From contig NZ_CP019630.1 in assembly GCF_001999245.1 (NCBI RefSeq), positions 2,108,001-2,172,000 of the forward strand: a stretch of 64,000 bases of DNA. The letters are read 5' to 3'. The position numbers and the translations under genes were made by a program. Each line of letters opens with the position of its first letter. The stretch's first letter is position 1. The stretch comes from Roseibium algicola. Its GTDB lineage: Bacteria > Pseudomonadota > Alphaproteobacteria > Rhizobiales > Stappiaceae. The notes below the pieces were generated by a model. It was not told the DNA's origin. It did no database searches and was given only the letters and a program-made list of their open reading frames with translations. This document shows positions 8,671 through 16,793 of the stretch, piece by piece.

Positions 8671-9690
8671 TCAGTCGACCAAACCAGTTTCCTTGTAGGC
8701 GCGCATAGCCCCGGGATGTATGAGCTCGGGATTAGTGCGCGCAATCTCGGAGATTGTTTTGGGTTCCCAAATTTTTGCGATGGCGCTGTATTTGCCGATC
8801 TCAGGACCGGACTCGATCCAGAGCTTGACGAACTCGTAGGCAAGATCTTCGGGAAAAGACTTGTGCGCGGATATCAGCGTAACATTGCCGAAACTTGTGA
8901 CAGGCCCGCCTTGACCAGTCAGCGTGCCTGCCGGAACTTGTTGGATTTTAAACGGAGCGCCGGTACTATCGATATAGGTTTGGATCTGTTCTGAAGGTAT
9001 GTTGATATAGTGGAAAGGGCGACCGGAGCTTTCCAAAGTTTTGAATGGCGCGGCTTCAAGCGTATAGGAAAAATCGAAGTTGGAATGAGCTACAAGTGTG
9101 CCGATGTCCGAGCGCCCATCGAGCAAAGCATCGATATTTTGGCCGGGACCCAATGCATCGAACGATTTGAGATTACCGGTAATACCCCAATTGTCGAGTA
9201 ACATGCGCTGGTGCATACCCCATTCATTCTGGGTCAAAAGTCCAACCGCGACACGTTTCCCATCGAAATCGTCCAAGGTGTTAATCTCATCATCGAGAGC
9301 GACGAAAAGGTTAGTGGAATTGCTCATCGCGCCAAGCACGCGAAAATCTTTGACGGCATCCATGGCTTCCGGAAAAAATGGTGCGATACCCTCTACAGCA
9401 GCCCATTCCACAACCTGTCCGGAGCCGATTAGCGTCGTCTCCCATAGGTCAGGCTGAGACGCGAGATAGCGCACGTTGTAAGTAAAGCCAGGTGTTTCAA
9501 CGGCCTTCGGCGCAATGGCGTCTGTAAAGTCCGAGGCGTAGTTCTGCATCGTCGCTACCGCGAGATACGGGCCTGAACCCGCGGGTGATACGAGTATGTC
9601 GACGCTGACGGGTTCAGCGTGTGCGGACAAACACGCGACAGACACCATCGCAACGGTAGAAAAAGCATTTAACATATTGAAACGCGTCAT
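8671..9690 (-). CDS. TAXI-family TRAP transporter solute-binding protein
   Basis: Periplasmic receptor of the TRAP system, 339 aa. A signal peptide is clear (MTRFNMLNAFSTVAMVSVAC then cleavage after SAHA). Then come the TAXI-type blocks GSGPYLAVATMQNYA, FDGKRVAVGLLTQNEWG, DALLDGRSDIGTL and the C-terminal ELIHPGAMRAYKETG, which is typical of TAXI receptors. Start ATG 9690 follows GGGGA at a distance of five bases. First gene of the operon; the divergent LysR gene starts 94 bases away. Ligands of TAXI receptors are poorly known. The adjacent nitrilase makes a nitrile or its acid a reasonable guess. Confidence 0.88.
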   Translation of the reverse strand: MTRFNMLNAFSTVAMVSVACLSAHAEPVSVDILVSPAGSGPYLAVATMQNYASDFTDAIAPKAVETPGFTYNVRYLASQPDLWETTLIGSGQVVEWAAVEGIAPFFPEAMDAVKDFRVLGAMSNSTNLFVALDDEINTLDDFDGKRVAVGLLTQNEWGMHQRMLLDNWGITGNLKSFDALGPGQNIDALLDGRSDIGTLVAHSNFDFSYTLEAAPFKTLESSGRPFHYINIPSEQIQTYIDSTGAPFKIQQVPAGTLTGQGGPVTSFGNVTLISAHKSFPEDLAYEFVKLWIESGPEIGKYSAIAKIWEPKTISEIARTNPELIHPGAMRAYKETGLVD

Positions 9691-9751
9691 CGGAATCCCC
9701 TGTTGCAATTACCTGTGCTGAGCTTAAGGATGGCGAAAGACCAAGGAAACG

Positions 9752-9771
9752 ATATTCTTTAAGTAGAGTAT
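9752..9771. promoter_or_regulatory. Candidate LysR-type operator
   Basis: In the 94-base divergent region an interrupted dyad ATATTC(N8)GAGTAT contains a T-N11-A core (T9755, A9767). It lies just upstream of the LysR gene start and about 60 bases before the TAXI receptor gene, the usual place for a LysR autoregulatory/activation site. Confidence 0.45.
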
Positions 9772-9784
9772 ATAGGAAAATTCT

Positions 9785-10696
9785 ATGGATATTAGTCTAC
9801 GCGCCCTACGCTATTTCGTGGCGACGGCCGAGGCCGGGAAGATCTCTGAGGCGGCAGTCCGGCTTAACATTTCACAGCCCAGTGTGTCGGCGGCAATCCA
9901 TCAGATAGAAGAGAAATTCGGGCTCCAGTTGTTCCTCCGTCTGCCAGCGAAGGGAATCCAGCTGACAAGCGATGGCGCAAGGTTTCTAGAGCGCGCACGC
10001 TATCTTTTGGCTCAGGCGGAGGAGTTTCAGCATGACGCCAGCGCCATCAGTCAGGGTATCGATGGGGAAATAACCGTGGCGTCATTTGTCAATCTTTCGC
10101 CAACGATAATGGCCGAGCTGCTCGGTATTTTTCGCGAAAAGTACCCGATGGTACGCGTAAATTTCCGTGACGCAAATCAACATGACATCATCAGCGGCCT
10201 GATGACTGGCCAAATCGAGATCGCAGTCACATTCGATCTGGCACTGCAAAGCGGTTTTTCCTCATCGGTGCTGGCCACTCTGCAGCCGCGTGCAGTACTT
10301 TCGCCCGACGACCCGTTGGCTCTGGAGCGCTCAATAAGCCTTCACGACCTGTGCACGCGCCCATTTGTGCTGATGGATTTGCCACATACGCGTGATTATT
10401 TTCACAGTCTCTTCTCCGACCAGCGTATCGCACCTGCTATTGCCTATCGCTGTATTTCATTCGAGGCTGTGCGATCATTCGTTGCCAGCGGTCTGGGAGT
10501 CTCTTTGCTTAACATCAGCCCAGCCACTGATGTTGCACTTTGTGGCCGACCTGTTGTGCTTAGACCAATCACCGAAGCGGTCCGTCCACTACGGATCGTA
10601 CTTTTGCGCAGCAAACGGCTCAAGATGCGTCCAGCACTGAACGTGTTTCAAGAAGTCGCCACGCAAGTGTTGCCAGCGCTGGCCGGCCCACTTTAA
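9785..10696 (+). CDS. LysR-family transcriptional regulator (TRAP-nitrilase operon)
   Basis: Complete 303-residue LTTR. The N-terminal winged helix-turn-helix is plain: LRYFVATAEAGKISEAAVRLNISQPSVS, then IHQIEEKFGLQLFLR. The effector-binding half includes GEITVASFVNLSPTIM and VASGLGVSLLN. AGGA stands eight bases before the ATG. It is divergent from the TAXI-TRAP-nitrilase operon, so it most likely controls that operon in response to its substrate or product. The 3' end faces the convergent TSUP gene with 39 bases between the stops. Confidence 0.92.
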   Translation: MDISLRALRYFVATAEAGKISEAAVRLNISQPSVSAAIHQIEEKFGLQLFLRLPAKGIQLTSDGARFLERARYLLAQAEEFQHDASAISQGIDGEITVASFVNLSPTIMAELLGIFREKYPMVRVNFRDANQHDIISGLMTGQIEIAVTFDLALQSGFSSSVLATLQPRAVLSPDDPLALERSISLHDLCTRPFVLMDLPHTRDYFHSLFSDQRIAPAIAYRCISFEAVRSFVASGLGVSLLNISPATDVALCGRPVVLRPITEAVRPLRIVLLRSKRLKMRPALNVFQEVATQVLPALAGPL

Positions 10697-10735
10697 CTAA
10701 TACATTTGGCTAATTTTAGTAGTACTGCTCACAGC

Positions 10736-11476
10736 TCAGGCGGCCAGAGCACTTATCCCCCGGACGAAGCATATCGATCCGGCCATGAAAATCACAAAAA
10801 GTCCGAGCTTTTGCACCGAGGTTTGCGGGAGGCGGCGATAAATGCGTTCACCCACATAGCCGCCCAGAAACAGCACCGGTATAAGTGCGACGGCCCGCAA
10901 GGTGATCTCCCAAGTGACGAGGTCGGTGAAATAAGCCGGGATGAAAGCCAGCAGTGCGACAAGCGTAAATGTATTGATGAGCATGGCCCGTTGCTGTTCT
11001 AACGAGATATCGGCGCATTTTGCAAAATAGATCGCTAGAGGCGGTCCGGGCAAAGCGAAGGCGGAGCCAAGCATAGCCGAGAGGACGCCGACCACCAGAT
11101 AGCCACTGCGGGAGGCGTTGGTAGTTTTAGCCTGGCGGAACTGCTGCAAAACAGCACTACCGCAAATCAGAAGTCCGATAAGCATCAGCATGATCGGTTC
11201 GGGCGCAACTCGCAACAAAAGCGTTCCCAACGGAGCGCCTGCCACACCGCCGGCAAGCAAAATCCCCAACACACTCCAATTAACCAGCTTGTGAAACTCA
11301 ATCGCTGCCGGAATGCCGAGAAAGATCTGCAGCAGCAACACCGTGACGACCATGGATTGCGGCGGCAGTCCCAGCGAGAGAACCGGAGCAGCAATCATAG
11401 CAAAGCCAAAGCCTGTCAGCCGCCGCAACAATGCCGCAAAGAATGCGCCGGCGACGATAATTACGAACGCGGCCAA
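10736..11476 (-). CDS. TSUP (TauE/SafE) family membrane permease
   Basis: Multi-pass inner-membrane protein of 246 aa. The TauE/SafE family exports or imports small anions such as sulfite, sulfoacetate and other organic sulfonates. Signs are the N-terminal FAALLRRLTGFGFAMIAAPVLSL and the half-repeat around LGSAFALPGPPLAIYFA, with about seven to eight hydrophobic helices. The start is a TTG at 11476 with GGGAG ten bases before it; no ATG fits in frame. It is convergent with the LysR gene and alone in its transcript. The substrate is unknown. A role in exporting an acid made by the nearby nitrilase is possible but unsupported. Confidence 0.82.
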   Translation of the reverse strand: MAAFVIIVAGAFFAALLRRLTGFGFAMIAAPVLSLGLPPQSMVVTVLLLQIFLGIPAAIEFHKLVNWSVLGILLAGGVAGAPLGTLLLRVAPEPIMLMLIGLLICGSAVLQQFRQAKTTNASRSGYLVVGVLSAMLGSAFALPGPPLAIYFAKCADISLEQQRAMLINTFTLVALLAFIPAYFTDLVTWEITLRAVALIPVLFLGGYVGERIYRRLPQTSVQKLGLFVIFMAGSICFVRGISALAA

Positions 11477-11727
11477 GTCTGTAAGACTCCCCGATGCGTG
11501 CTCCGTGCCGAGTGCAGAAGGAGCAACGGTCTACACTTTCGCAACTTTAAAAATGAGACTCACGCATTCCAATTAATAAATGCGAATGATGCGCATAGGC
11601 ATTTCTTATGAATGGACAATTGATTTTACAGCATTTTTCATGCCAACGTCGACGTATCGGGGTTACTTACAAACAACCCCAGATGATCGACGTCTCTTGC
11701 TGAGGCCTATGAAAAAATACTGACAAA

Positions 11728-11835
11728 ATGAAGTATAGCTTGCGGCAACTGGACTACCGGGTGGCAGTTGCCGAGCACGGCTGTAAGTCGGTCGCGGCGG
11801 ACGGCCTGCATGTGGCACAACTTTTCGCACACAAA
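11728..11835 (+). pseudogene. LysR-family regulator, N-terminal remnant
   Basis: Reads MKYSLRQLDYRVAVAEHGCKS then VAADGLHVAQ. This is the first helix-turn-helix of a LysR regulator (normally LRQLDYFVAVAEHGSxSxAAExLHVAQPSVS). It then loses similarity. Only about 35 codons survive. It shows that this stretch, like the IS6-like remnant that follows, is decayed DNA. Confidence 0.6.
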
Positions 11836-12033
11836 CAAATCCAAAATATCGCCCTTACCCACGTCAGCGATCAGCTATACTCAGACACCAAGATCTATAT
11901 TAAGCATCTATAGTATTCGACGATTTCATTATCAAGAATAAATCGTACATCGAGCTATTTTCGAAATAACTGGAGTAATCGTTTCTTGAAAAGTGACATT
12001 TGAAAGAGCGCTTCAGTTTTTAAGTACTGCGTC

Positions 12034-12310
12034 ATGAATCTCACAGCCATTGCCTTCGAGCTGAAGCGCCGGTCGAAAAAAGACTTCAAAGGCAAACAGT
12101 TCGAAGCGTGGCTGCTCAATCGGACGGTATCTGTATAGATACCATCGACATGCACGGCAATCAGGTCCAATTTTTGCTGAAAGCAAAGCGCAATCTCGAT
12201 GCAACTAGAGCCCCCCCTCCTTAAAATGTTGCCGGGTGCCCGGTTGCGATCATTTGGTAAAATTTGCACTGTTGGTGCTGCCACTTTTCTTTCGGGCGTC
12301 GCGGAGCAGT
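12034..12310 (+). pseudogene. IS6-family-like transposase remnant
   Basis: A short frame gives RSKKDFKGKQFEAWLLN, resembling the start of IS6-family transposases (KDFKGRHF). After a large deletion a second frame gives IDMHGNQVQFLLKAKRNLDA, the segment that carries the middle of the DDE domain (normally VDxxGNTVDFLLxAKRDxxA), and then FGKICTVGAATF (K-x-x-T-D-x-A region). The assignment is by these blocks only, with at least two frame changes. Confidence 0.5.
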
Positions 12311-12709
12311 TAACTGCGGTTTGCTTGCTCCGGATCTAGCGCACTAAGTAACCAGGGATTTGCAACAAGGCATCGAGAGTGATCATTTCAGGCTGAAGAG
12401 GGACACGCGAAAAAACGGTAGGTTTCACTCGTTAACGGTTAGCTAAAAATACAATCGCCGGCTTTGAAGCTTTCCTTTGGCCCCGAACGGGTTTCGACTT
12501 TGTCGGTCAGCGAAGCGTCTGCGAACAGAATGAGTTGTTTGCAAGGCTCTTTGGAATTGAAAACGTTAACGAAACCTCAAAATCGCAGATGAAACTGGAG
12601 AGATTTGCCTGCTGACAAAACTTGCGACAGCCCCCGTAAGAGGATGTCACGGCGCCGACCGCCGTGGCTGCGGTCAGTGCCGTGGGGAGACGCGAAGTTC
12701 GGAGAGCTA
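12311..12709. other. Intergenic region downstream of the ECF sigma gene
   Basis: No gene, RNA or repeat recognised. It follows the IS6-like remnant and is likely decayed IS flank. Confidence 0.3.
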
Positions 12710-13519
12710 TTAAATGACCTCCATGATCAAATCGCCGACATTGGTCGGAAATGACGGGTTCGACCGCATCAGTGCGGCAGCCCGCCTTCCCTCTTCCAAT
12801 GCCCTGATCTGGCGACGCAGATTGGAGATATCAGTGGCCGGGGCACCCAGCCCGAATGCCGGAGCACCCAAGGTGACACGACCGCTGTCCTGTGCCGCAG
12901 TCAGGCGCTTTTCGCATCGGCACGCGGCGCTTTGCGACACCACCCCGCAAGAAGTTTTCACGAAGCTGGTAACCTCCCGCCGAGCGCGGCTCAGCCTTTG
13001 CCGGTAGGCGGCGGCGGATATCTCAAGCGCCTCCGCCGCCTCGCTGTCGGACATCTCGAAGATGTCGCCCAGCACATAGGCAATACGTTGGCTGCGGTTG
13101 AGGCAGGTCAGCATCGCCAGCGTGCAGCCGATCTTGATCTCTTCGATCGCGATGGCCGTGATCACACTGTCGGTCTGATCGTCGTCCGATGCGGCAAGCC
13201 CGGTTTCCAGATCATCGGCGAAATCCCTGAAATTCATCCGCATCGCCTCCACCCGGCTGCGCATGCGCATTCCGACAAGGTGCCGGGAGGCGGTTTTCAG
13301 CGCCCATCCCCCGGCGGCCCGGTCGTCGCGGACTGTCCCGAGATGGGTGATGATCTTGATGAGAATTTCTTGCGTGGCGTCCTCGGCATCGGCGGGATGC
13401 GCCAGCATCCGCATGGCAAGCCCATAGACCGGGCGTTGCAAGGACCGCACCAACGATGCCAGCGCCGCGCGGTCCCCTTGCCGAGCGGCGCTCACCTGTT
13501 CTGGATCCAGATGAATCAT
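12710..13519 (-). CDS. ECF-type RNA polymerase sigma factor
   Basis: Sigma-70 family ECF regulator, 269 aa. Region 2 is visible at residues 15-60 (LVRSLQRPVYGLAMRMLAHP, DAEDATQEILIKI) and region 4 near 140-195 (LNRSQRIAYVLGDIFEMSD, EAAEALEISAAAYRQRLSRAR). A roughly 70-residue C-terminal extension follows with a Cys cluster (SCGVV...CRCEK) and a coiled-coil-like ISNLRRQIRALEEGRR. No anti-sigma gene is adjacent. The start overlaps the upstream SRPBCC gene by ATGA, so the two are co-translated. The Cys-bearing tail could act as an in-cis regulatory domain; this is inference. Confidence 0.85.
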   Translation of the reverse strand: MIHLDPEQVSAARQGDRAALASLVRSLQRPVYGLAMRMLAHPADAEDATQEILIKIITHLGTVRDDRAAGGWALKTASRHLVGMRMRSRVEAMRMNFRDFADDLETGLAASDDDQTDSVITAIAIEEIKIGCTLAMLTCLNRSQRIAYVLGDIFEMSDSEAAEALEISAAAYRQRLSRARREVTSFVKTSCGVVSQSAACRCEKRLTAAQDSGRVTLGAPAFGLGAPATDISNLRRQIRALEEGRRAAALMRSNPSFPTNVGDLIMEVI

Positions 13520-13917
13520 GCCTCGAGCCGCGCCCGAAGCGACACGAGCTCTTTGGCCAGCGTCTTTTTCTGCTCTTCCAAGGCGCCCTCAAGCATTTCG
13601 AGTGGCACCGGCGGCGCCATCAGAACGAAGGAATAGATCGACGTGTCGTCGGTATCCTCTGTCACCCGGGAATAGGCCGCGCCCTTGGAACCATCGGGAA
13701 AGGTCATGATCCAGTCGACCGTCCCGTGCTCGGCGGAGGTGCGGGTTTCAAGGCGGATCGGAACGGCACCATTCGGGGTGACCAGCTCCGCGCTCTCGGC
13801 ATCGGCTGATTTGAACGCGTTGGTCCATTCGGGCAAGTTCGCCGGATTGGCGATATAGGCAAACACCTCAGAGTGGGGTTTAGCGATGTTGATGGATTGC
13901 ACGTCATGGGTTTTCAT
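13516..13917 (-). CDS. SRPBCC-fold (START/polyketide cyclase-like) protein
   Basis: 133-residue SRPBCC protein: KTHDVQSINIAKPHSEVFAYI is the classical beginning, followed by NPANLPEWTNAF and a beta-rich body. Such proteins bind hydrophobic ligands and include stress-response ATPase activators, cyclases and small-molecule carriers. Start ATG 13917 has GAGGA eight bases before it; an upstream extension of 27 codons lacks support. It is the first gene of the pair with the ECF sigma factor. The function of the pair is not known. Confidence 0.8.
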   Translation of the reverse strand: MKTHDVQSINIAKPHSEVFAYIANPANLPEWTNAFKSADAESAELVTPNGAVPIRLETRTSAEHGTVDWIMTFPDGSKGAAYSRVTEDTDDTSIYSFVLMAPPVPLEMLEGALEEQKKTLAKELVSLRARLEA

Positions 13918-14037
13918 TTTGTCATCCTCGTTAAACTGCGCCGGGCCAGTCCTGGGCGCATACTTAGAAAGAGGCGGTGGCCGTTGAGACTGTGACAAAG
14001 AAAGTTGGAAAAAATCAGCGACGAGGTGCGCGGCCGA

Positions 14038-14661
14038 TCAGCGCTTGCGATAGGCGGCGGCCTTGGCTCTGTTGCCACAGACCTCCATCGAGCACCAACG
14101 CCGCTTGTGGTTCTTGCTGATGTCGAGGAAATAAAGCGTGCAGGTCGGCCCCTCACAATTGCGCACATAGCGGAAATCAGCCTCGGTAATCAGGCGTGCG
14201 GCGGCAATCGCGATCCTGGTGATCAGCTCGCGTGGATCTGTCAGCGGGTGCCTGTCGACAAGGATAAGGGGTAGCGCGGTGGGGTCGTCCAATTCCGTGG
14301 CGGGTGTGATCTGCAAGAAACACGCCCCCCGCGCGAGGATCGTATTGATCTCGGTAATGACGGGATGGCCCGCATCCGTTAACTGACTGCCGCGGACGTC
14401 TTCTATGAAGGGCCGGAACCTCTCGCGGAAGGCAACGATCTCTTGCCGTGCCTCTTCAAGCGCGGGCGCGGCGGCAGCTATTCGGAAAGGAGCCAGCTCA
14501 ACCTCCGAGGCAAGCTCCGCGGCAATCAGCCAGTCCAGCAGATCCGGGCCTGTCTCCAGCCAGTCGTAGCACATGGTTCGCGGCATCGCGACACTGTTCA
14601 GGAAATCCAGTGCGGGGTTTTCTCCGACGAAGAACGGCGCAGGCCTAGTGTTCTGTGTCAT
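14038..14661 (-). CDS. CGNR zinc-finger/ABATE-domain regulator
   Basis: 207-residue protein with an N-terminal ABATE-like domain (FFVGENPALDFLNSVA) and a C-terminal CGNR zinc finger: RNCEGPTCTLYFLD, then KNHKRRWCSMEVCGNRAKAAAYRKR. The four zinc-ligand Cys are present and the name-giving CGNR motif is exact. Members of this family are stress-linked predicted transcription regulators. ATG 14661 has GGAG six bases before it. It stands divergent to the azoreductase gene with 460 bases of regulatory DNA between, so it is the first candidate for that gene's control. Confidence 0.88.
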   Translation of the reverse strand: MTQNTRPAPFFVGENPALDFLNSVAMPRTMCYDWLETGPDLLDWLIAAELASEVELAPFRIAAAAPALEEARQEIVAFRERFRPFIEDVRGSQLTDAGHPVITEINTILARGACFLQITPATELDDPTALPLILVDRHPLTDPRELITRIAIAAARLITEADFRYVRNCEGPTCTLYFLDISKNHKRRWCSMEVCGNRAKAAAYRKR

Positions 14662-14700
14662 CTGGTTCTCCGTCTGCGTGCAAAGGGGACGATCCTCCCT

Positions 14701-14798
14701 GGTAACCATTCTTCTCAAGTTTCACAAGTTACATTTCTTCACGCACACTCACGATAATGTAACTATCAAAAATAATTTTTAATGGTTAGTTAGTAACC
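14701..14798. promoter_or_regulatory. Cluster of GTAAC-type repeats between CGNR gene and azoR
   Basis: Between the CGNR gene and the azoreductase there are GGTAACC (14701-14707), an inverted pair GTTACAT (14728-14734) and ATGTAAC (14757-14763), and a dyad GGTTA(N5)TAACC (14784-14798). This makes five half-sites around the GTAAC/GTTAC core within 100 bases of AT-rich DNA. The arrangement looks like an operator region for a dimeric repressor. Confidence 0.4.
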
Positions 14799-15123
14799 GT
14801 CAAACCGCCTTTGACTGGTTATCAGCGGTGCAGCATGAACCGATCATCATTATGCCAACCCTTAGTCACGACGACCCTCGCACCTGGTATGCACGCTTCC
14901 GCATCCTTCGCTGGCAGCCCGCAGGCCTGGGTCAGCGATCAAGCAAGGCTGGAACGGCCCGGTGGTCAGGTCACCCAGCTTGGGCAACCGCGACAGCGTT
15001 GCATCTAAAGCCGCGTTTAAGGCTCACCAGGTTCGTGAACGGCCCCGGAAATCAGCACCACCATCCACGGCATCTATGACCCCTCACCTCAACCAACCGA
15101 CCCCAATCGAAAGGAACAACGCC
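14799..15123. other. Leader region of azoR
   Basis: No gene is supported here; small open frames exist but lack ribosome sites and family features. It should contain the azoR transcription start. Confidence 0.3.
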
Positions 15124-15753
15124 ATGACCAAAATTCTCTATATCGCGGCATCGCCGCGCGGCCCTATGTCGCAATCCGGCAAGCTTGCGGAGGCTTATCT
15201 TGCGGCGCGGCAGGCGGACCAACCGGACGTTGCCATTGATCGGCTCGAGCTGTGGAACGCTGATCTGCCCGAGTTCGACGGCGACAAGGCGGCAGCGAAG
15301 ATGACTTTCTTTGGCGTGGGCGACATGGACGCGCCGCGCCAGAGCGCCTGGGACCAGGTGGTTGCCGTTACCAACCGCTTCATCGGCGCGGATGAATATG
15401 TGCTGTCAGTGCCGATGTGGAACGGCGGCATCCCCTACAAGCTCAAGCAGTATATCGACATCATCACCCAGCCCGGCCTGCTGTTCGGCTTCGATCCCGA
15501 AGCAGGCTACAGCGGGCTGCTGAGCGGCAAGTTGGCGAGGGTCTTCTATACCTCCGGGGTCTATGCGCCGGGTGCGCCTGCCTATTACGGCACAGATCAT
15601 CATTCAACCTATCTGGGCTGGTGGCTCGACTTCATCGGCGTGAGAGAGATCGAAACAGTCCGGTTCCAGCCTTCACTGCTGACCGCGGACCCGGCAGGTG
15701 ACCAGCTGAAGGCGCTTGAGTGCGCACAGGGCCTTCACCTGCAACAGGCCTAA
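15124..15753 (+). CDS. azoR: FMN-dependent NADH-azoreductase
   Basis: Flavodoxin-fold quinone/azo reductase, 209 aa, the usual AzoR length. The start MTKILYIAASPRG is the FMN phosphate-binding strand-loop, followed by the conserved VLSVPMWNGGIPYKLKQYID and PGLLFGF blocks and the GVREIETVR C-terminal segment. It reduces quinones and azo compounds with NAD(P)H in the cytosol, and is often induced by thiol-reactive stress. ATG 15124 follows AAAGGA at a normal distance; an open extension to 14962 lacks these features. It is divergent from the CGNR regulator gene and convergent with the MerR-like gene. Confidence 0.93.
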   Translation: MTKILYIAASPRGPMSQSGKLAEAYLAARQADQPDVAIDRLELWNADLPEFDGDKAAAKMTFFGVGDMDAPRQSAWDQVVAVTNRFIGADEYVLSVPMWNGGIPYKLKQYIDIITQPGLLFGFDPEAGYSGLLSGKLARVFYTSGVYAPGAPAYYGTDHHSTYLGWWLDFIGVREIETVRFQPSLLTADPAGDQLKALECAQGLHLQQA

Positions 15754-15767
15754 TGGCATAGGTTCCG

Positions 15768-15795
15768 CGCCCCGGCCTACAACGACGCCGGGGCG
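15768..15795 (+). terminator. Hairpin downstream of azoR
   Basis: Perfect nine-base inverted repeat CGCCCCGGC/GCCGGGGCG with a ten-base loop, 15 bases after the azoR stop. There is no T run after it, so if it ends transcription it may be Rho-assisted or simply block 3' decay. Confidence 0.45.
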
Positions 15796-15957
15796 GCAGA
15801 GCGTTACAGATCGGACAAATGTGCACTCGAAACCTGATCGTAATCACCAAAAAAACTCTTGCAAACAAGGAGTGTTCCCAGATGGGATTGCCTCACCAGG
15901 TCGTTTGAGTTTGATTAATGATCCGAAATACAACTATAGGCGGCGAAATAATGGCTT

Positions 15958-16347
15958 CTACTCGGTTCGAAGCCGGCTGAGCATTGGGCAATCGACATTG
16001 CCCCGTGAGCAGTTGGAGATAAGCTGCTTCAGCGCGATTTCGAGCTTCTTCAGTTCGGCGATTTTTGTTTCCACATTGGCGATATGAACTTCCGCCAGTT
16101 CCTTCACAGCCTCACAATCCGAAGCCCGGTTCTCGGAGAGGTCCAGCAGCATCTTCGCTTCGGCAAGGGGAAAACCAAGATCGCGCAGCCTTTTCAGGAG
16201 GTGCAACCGGCCGACATCATCCGCCGTGTAAAACCGCCGATTGTTGGTTGCCCGCCCCGGTTTCGGAACAATCCCTTCCCGTTCGTAGTAGCGGATTGTC
16301 TCGATACTGACGCCGCTATGTTTCGATGCTTCTCCAATCGCGATCAT
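15958..16347 (-). CDS. MerR-family metal-responsive regulator
   Basis: 129-residue MerR-type activator. The N-terminal winged helix reads IGEASKHSGVSIETIRYYEREG, followed by RRFYTADDVGRLHLLKRLRDLGF and a dimerisation helix. Three Cys lie at positions 78, 113 and 120 (SDCEAV, NCSRGNVDC). In Hg-MerR the equivalent Cys are 35 and nine apart. Here they are 35 and seven apart, the spacing I associate with CadR/PbrR-type sensors, so Cd, Pb, Zn or Hg are all possible. The divergent promoter holds a textbook MerR operator. It presumably controls the two small genes on the plus strand. Confidence 0.88.
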   Translation of the reverse strand: MIAIGEASKHSGVSIETIRYYEREGIVPKPGRATNNRRFYTADDVGRLHLLKRLRDLGFPLAEAKMLLDLSENRASDCEAVKELAEVHIANVETKIAELKKLEIALKQLISNCSRGNVDCPMLSRLRTE

Positions 16348-16362
16348 GTGATGTCATCCGGC

Positions 16363-16393
16363 TTGATCCTGTAGTGACTACAGGAGGTATGTC
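16363..16393 (+). promoter_or_regulatory. MerR-type promoter with 19-bp spacer and operator dyad
   Basis: The -35 box TTGATC (16363-16368) and a -10 box TATGTC (16388-16393) are separated by exactly 19 bases, the over-long spacer characteristic of MerR-controlled promoters. The spacer holds the perfect dyad CCTGTAGT-G-ACTACAGG (16368-16384). It drives the membrane protein gene at 16445 and abuts the regulator start. Confidence 0.8.
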
Positions 16394-16444
16394 TGCGGGC
16401 ACCGAAAGTCACTACGCAATGCCGTGATTGTCCGGGAGATCTAA

Positions 16445-16768
16445 ATGCAGAAATTTTTAAGTCTGAGCTATCTGAGTTCGATTTCGTCGCTGGGAGTCGC
16501 GACCTGCTGTGTCCTGCCGATGGCGATGATGTTGCTGGGACTGGGAGGAAGTTGGTTGGCAGTGTTCGGGAAGATCGCCGCTGCGAGCTATTACGTTCTT
16601 GCGATTTCTTCAGTCCTTGTTGCCGTGTCCTGGTTCTTCACGTTTCGACGACAGACGCTTGCAAGGTTGAAGTGGTGGTTGTCGGGGAGCACGGCGATGA
16701 CGGTTTTGGCCTGGGTTGTTGTCTTCAACGAGAACCGGATAAACGACTATCTGATTATGTGGATGTGA
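16445..16768 (+). CDS. MerT-like mercuric/metal transport protein
   Basis: 107-residue inner-membrane protein with about three hydrophobic segments: YLSSISSLGVATCCVLPMAM, then YYVLAISSVLVAVSWFFTF, then STAMTVLAWVVVF. The vicinal Cys pair in the first segment (ATCCVLP) is the MerT hallmark that hands Hg(II) to the cytosol. Gene position directly behind the MerR-type promoter supports the assignment. No merA, merP or merB follows, so uptake here has no evident reduction partner within the window. Confidence 0.75.
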   Translation: MQKFLSLSYLSSISSLGVATCCVLPMAMMLLGLGGSWLAVFGKIAAASYYVLAISSVLVAVSWFFTFRRQTLARLKWWLSGSTAMTVLAWVVVFNENRINDYLIMWM

Positions 16769-16793
16769 GACGATTGCTGCTCAAGAAGTAGTT

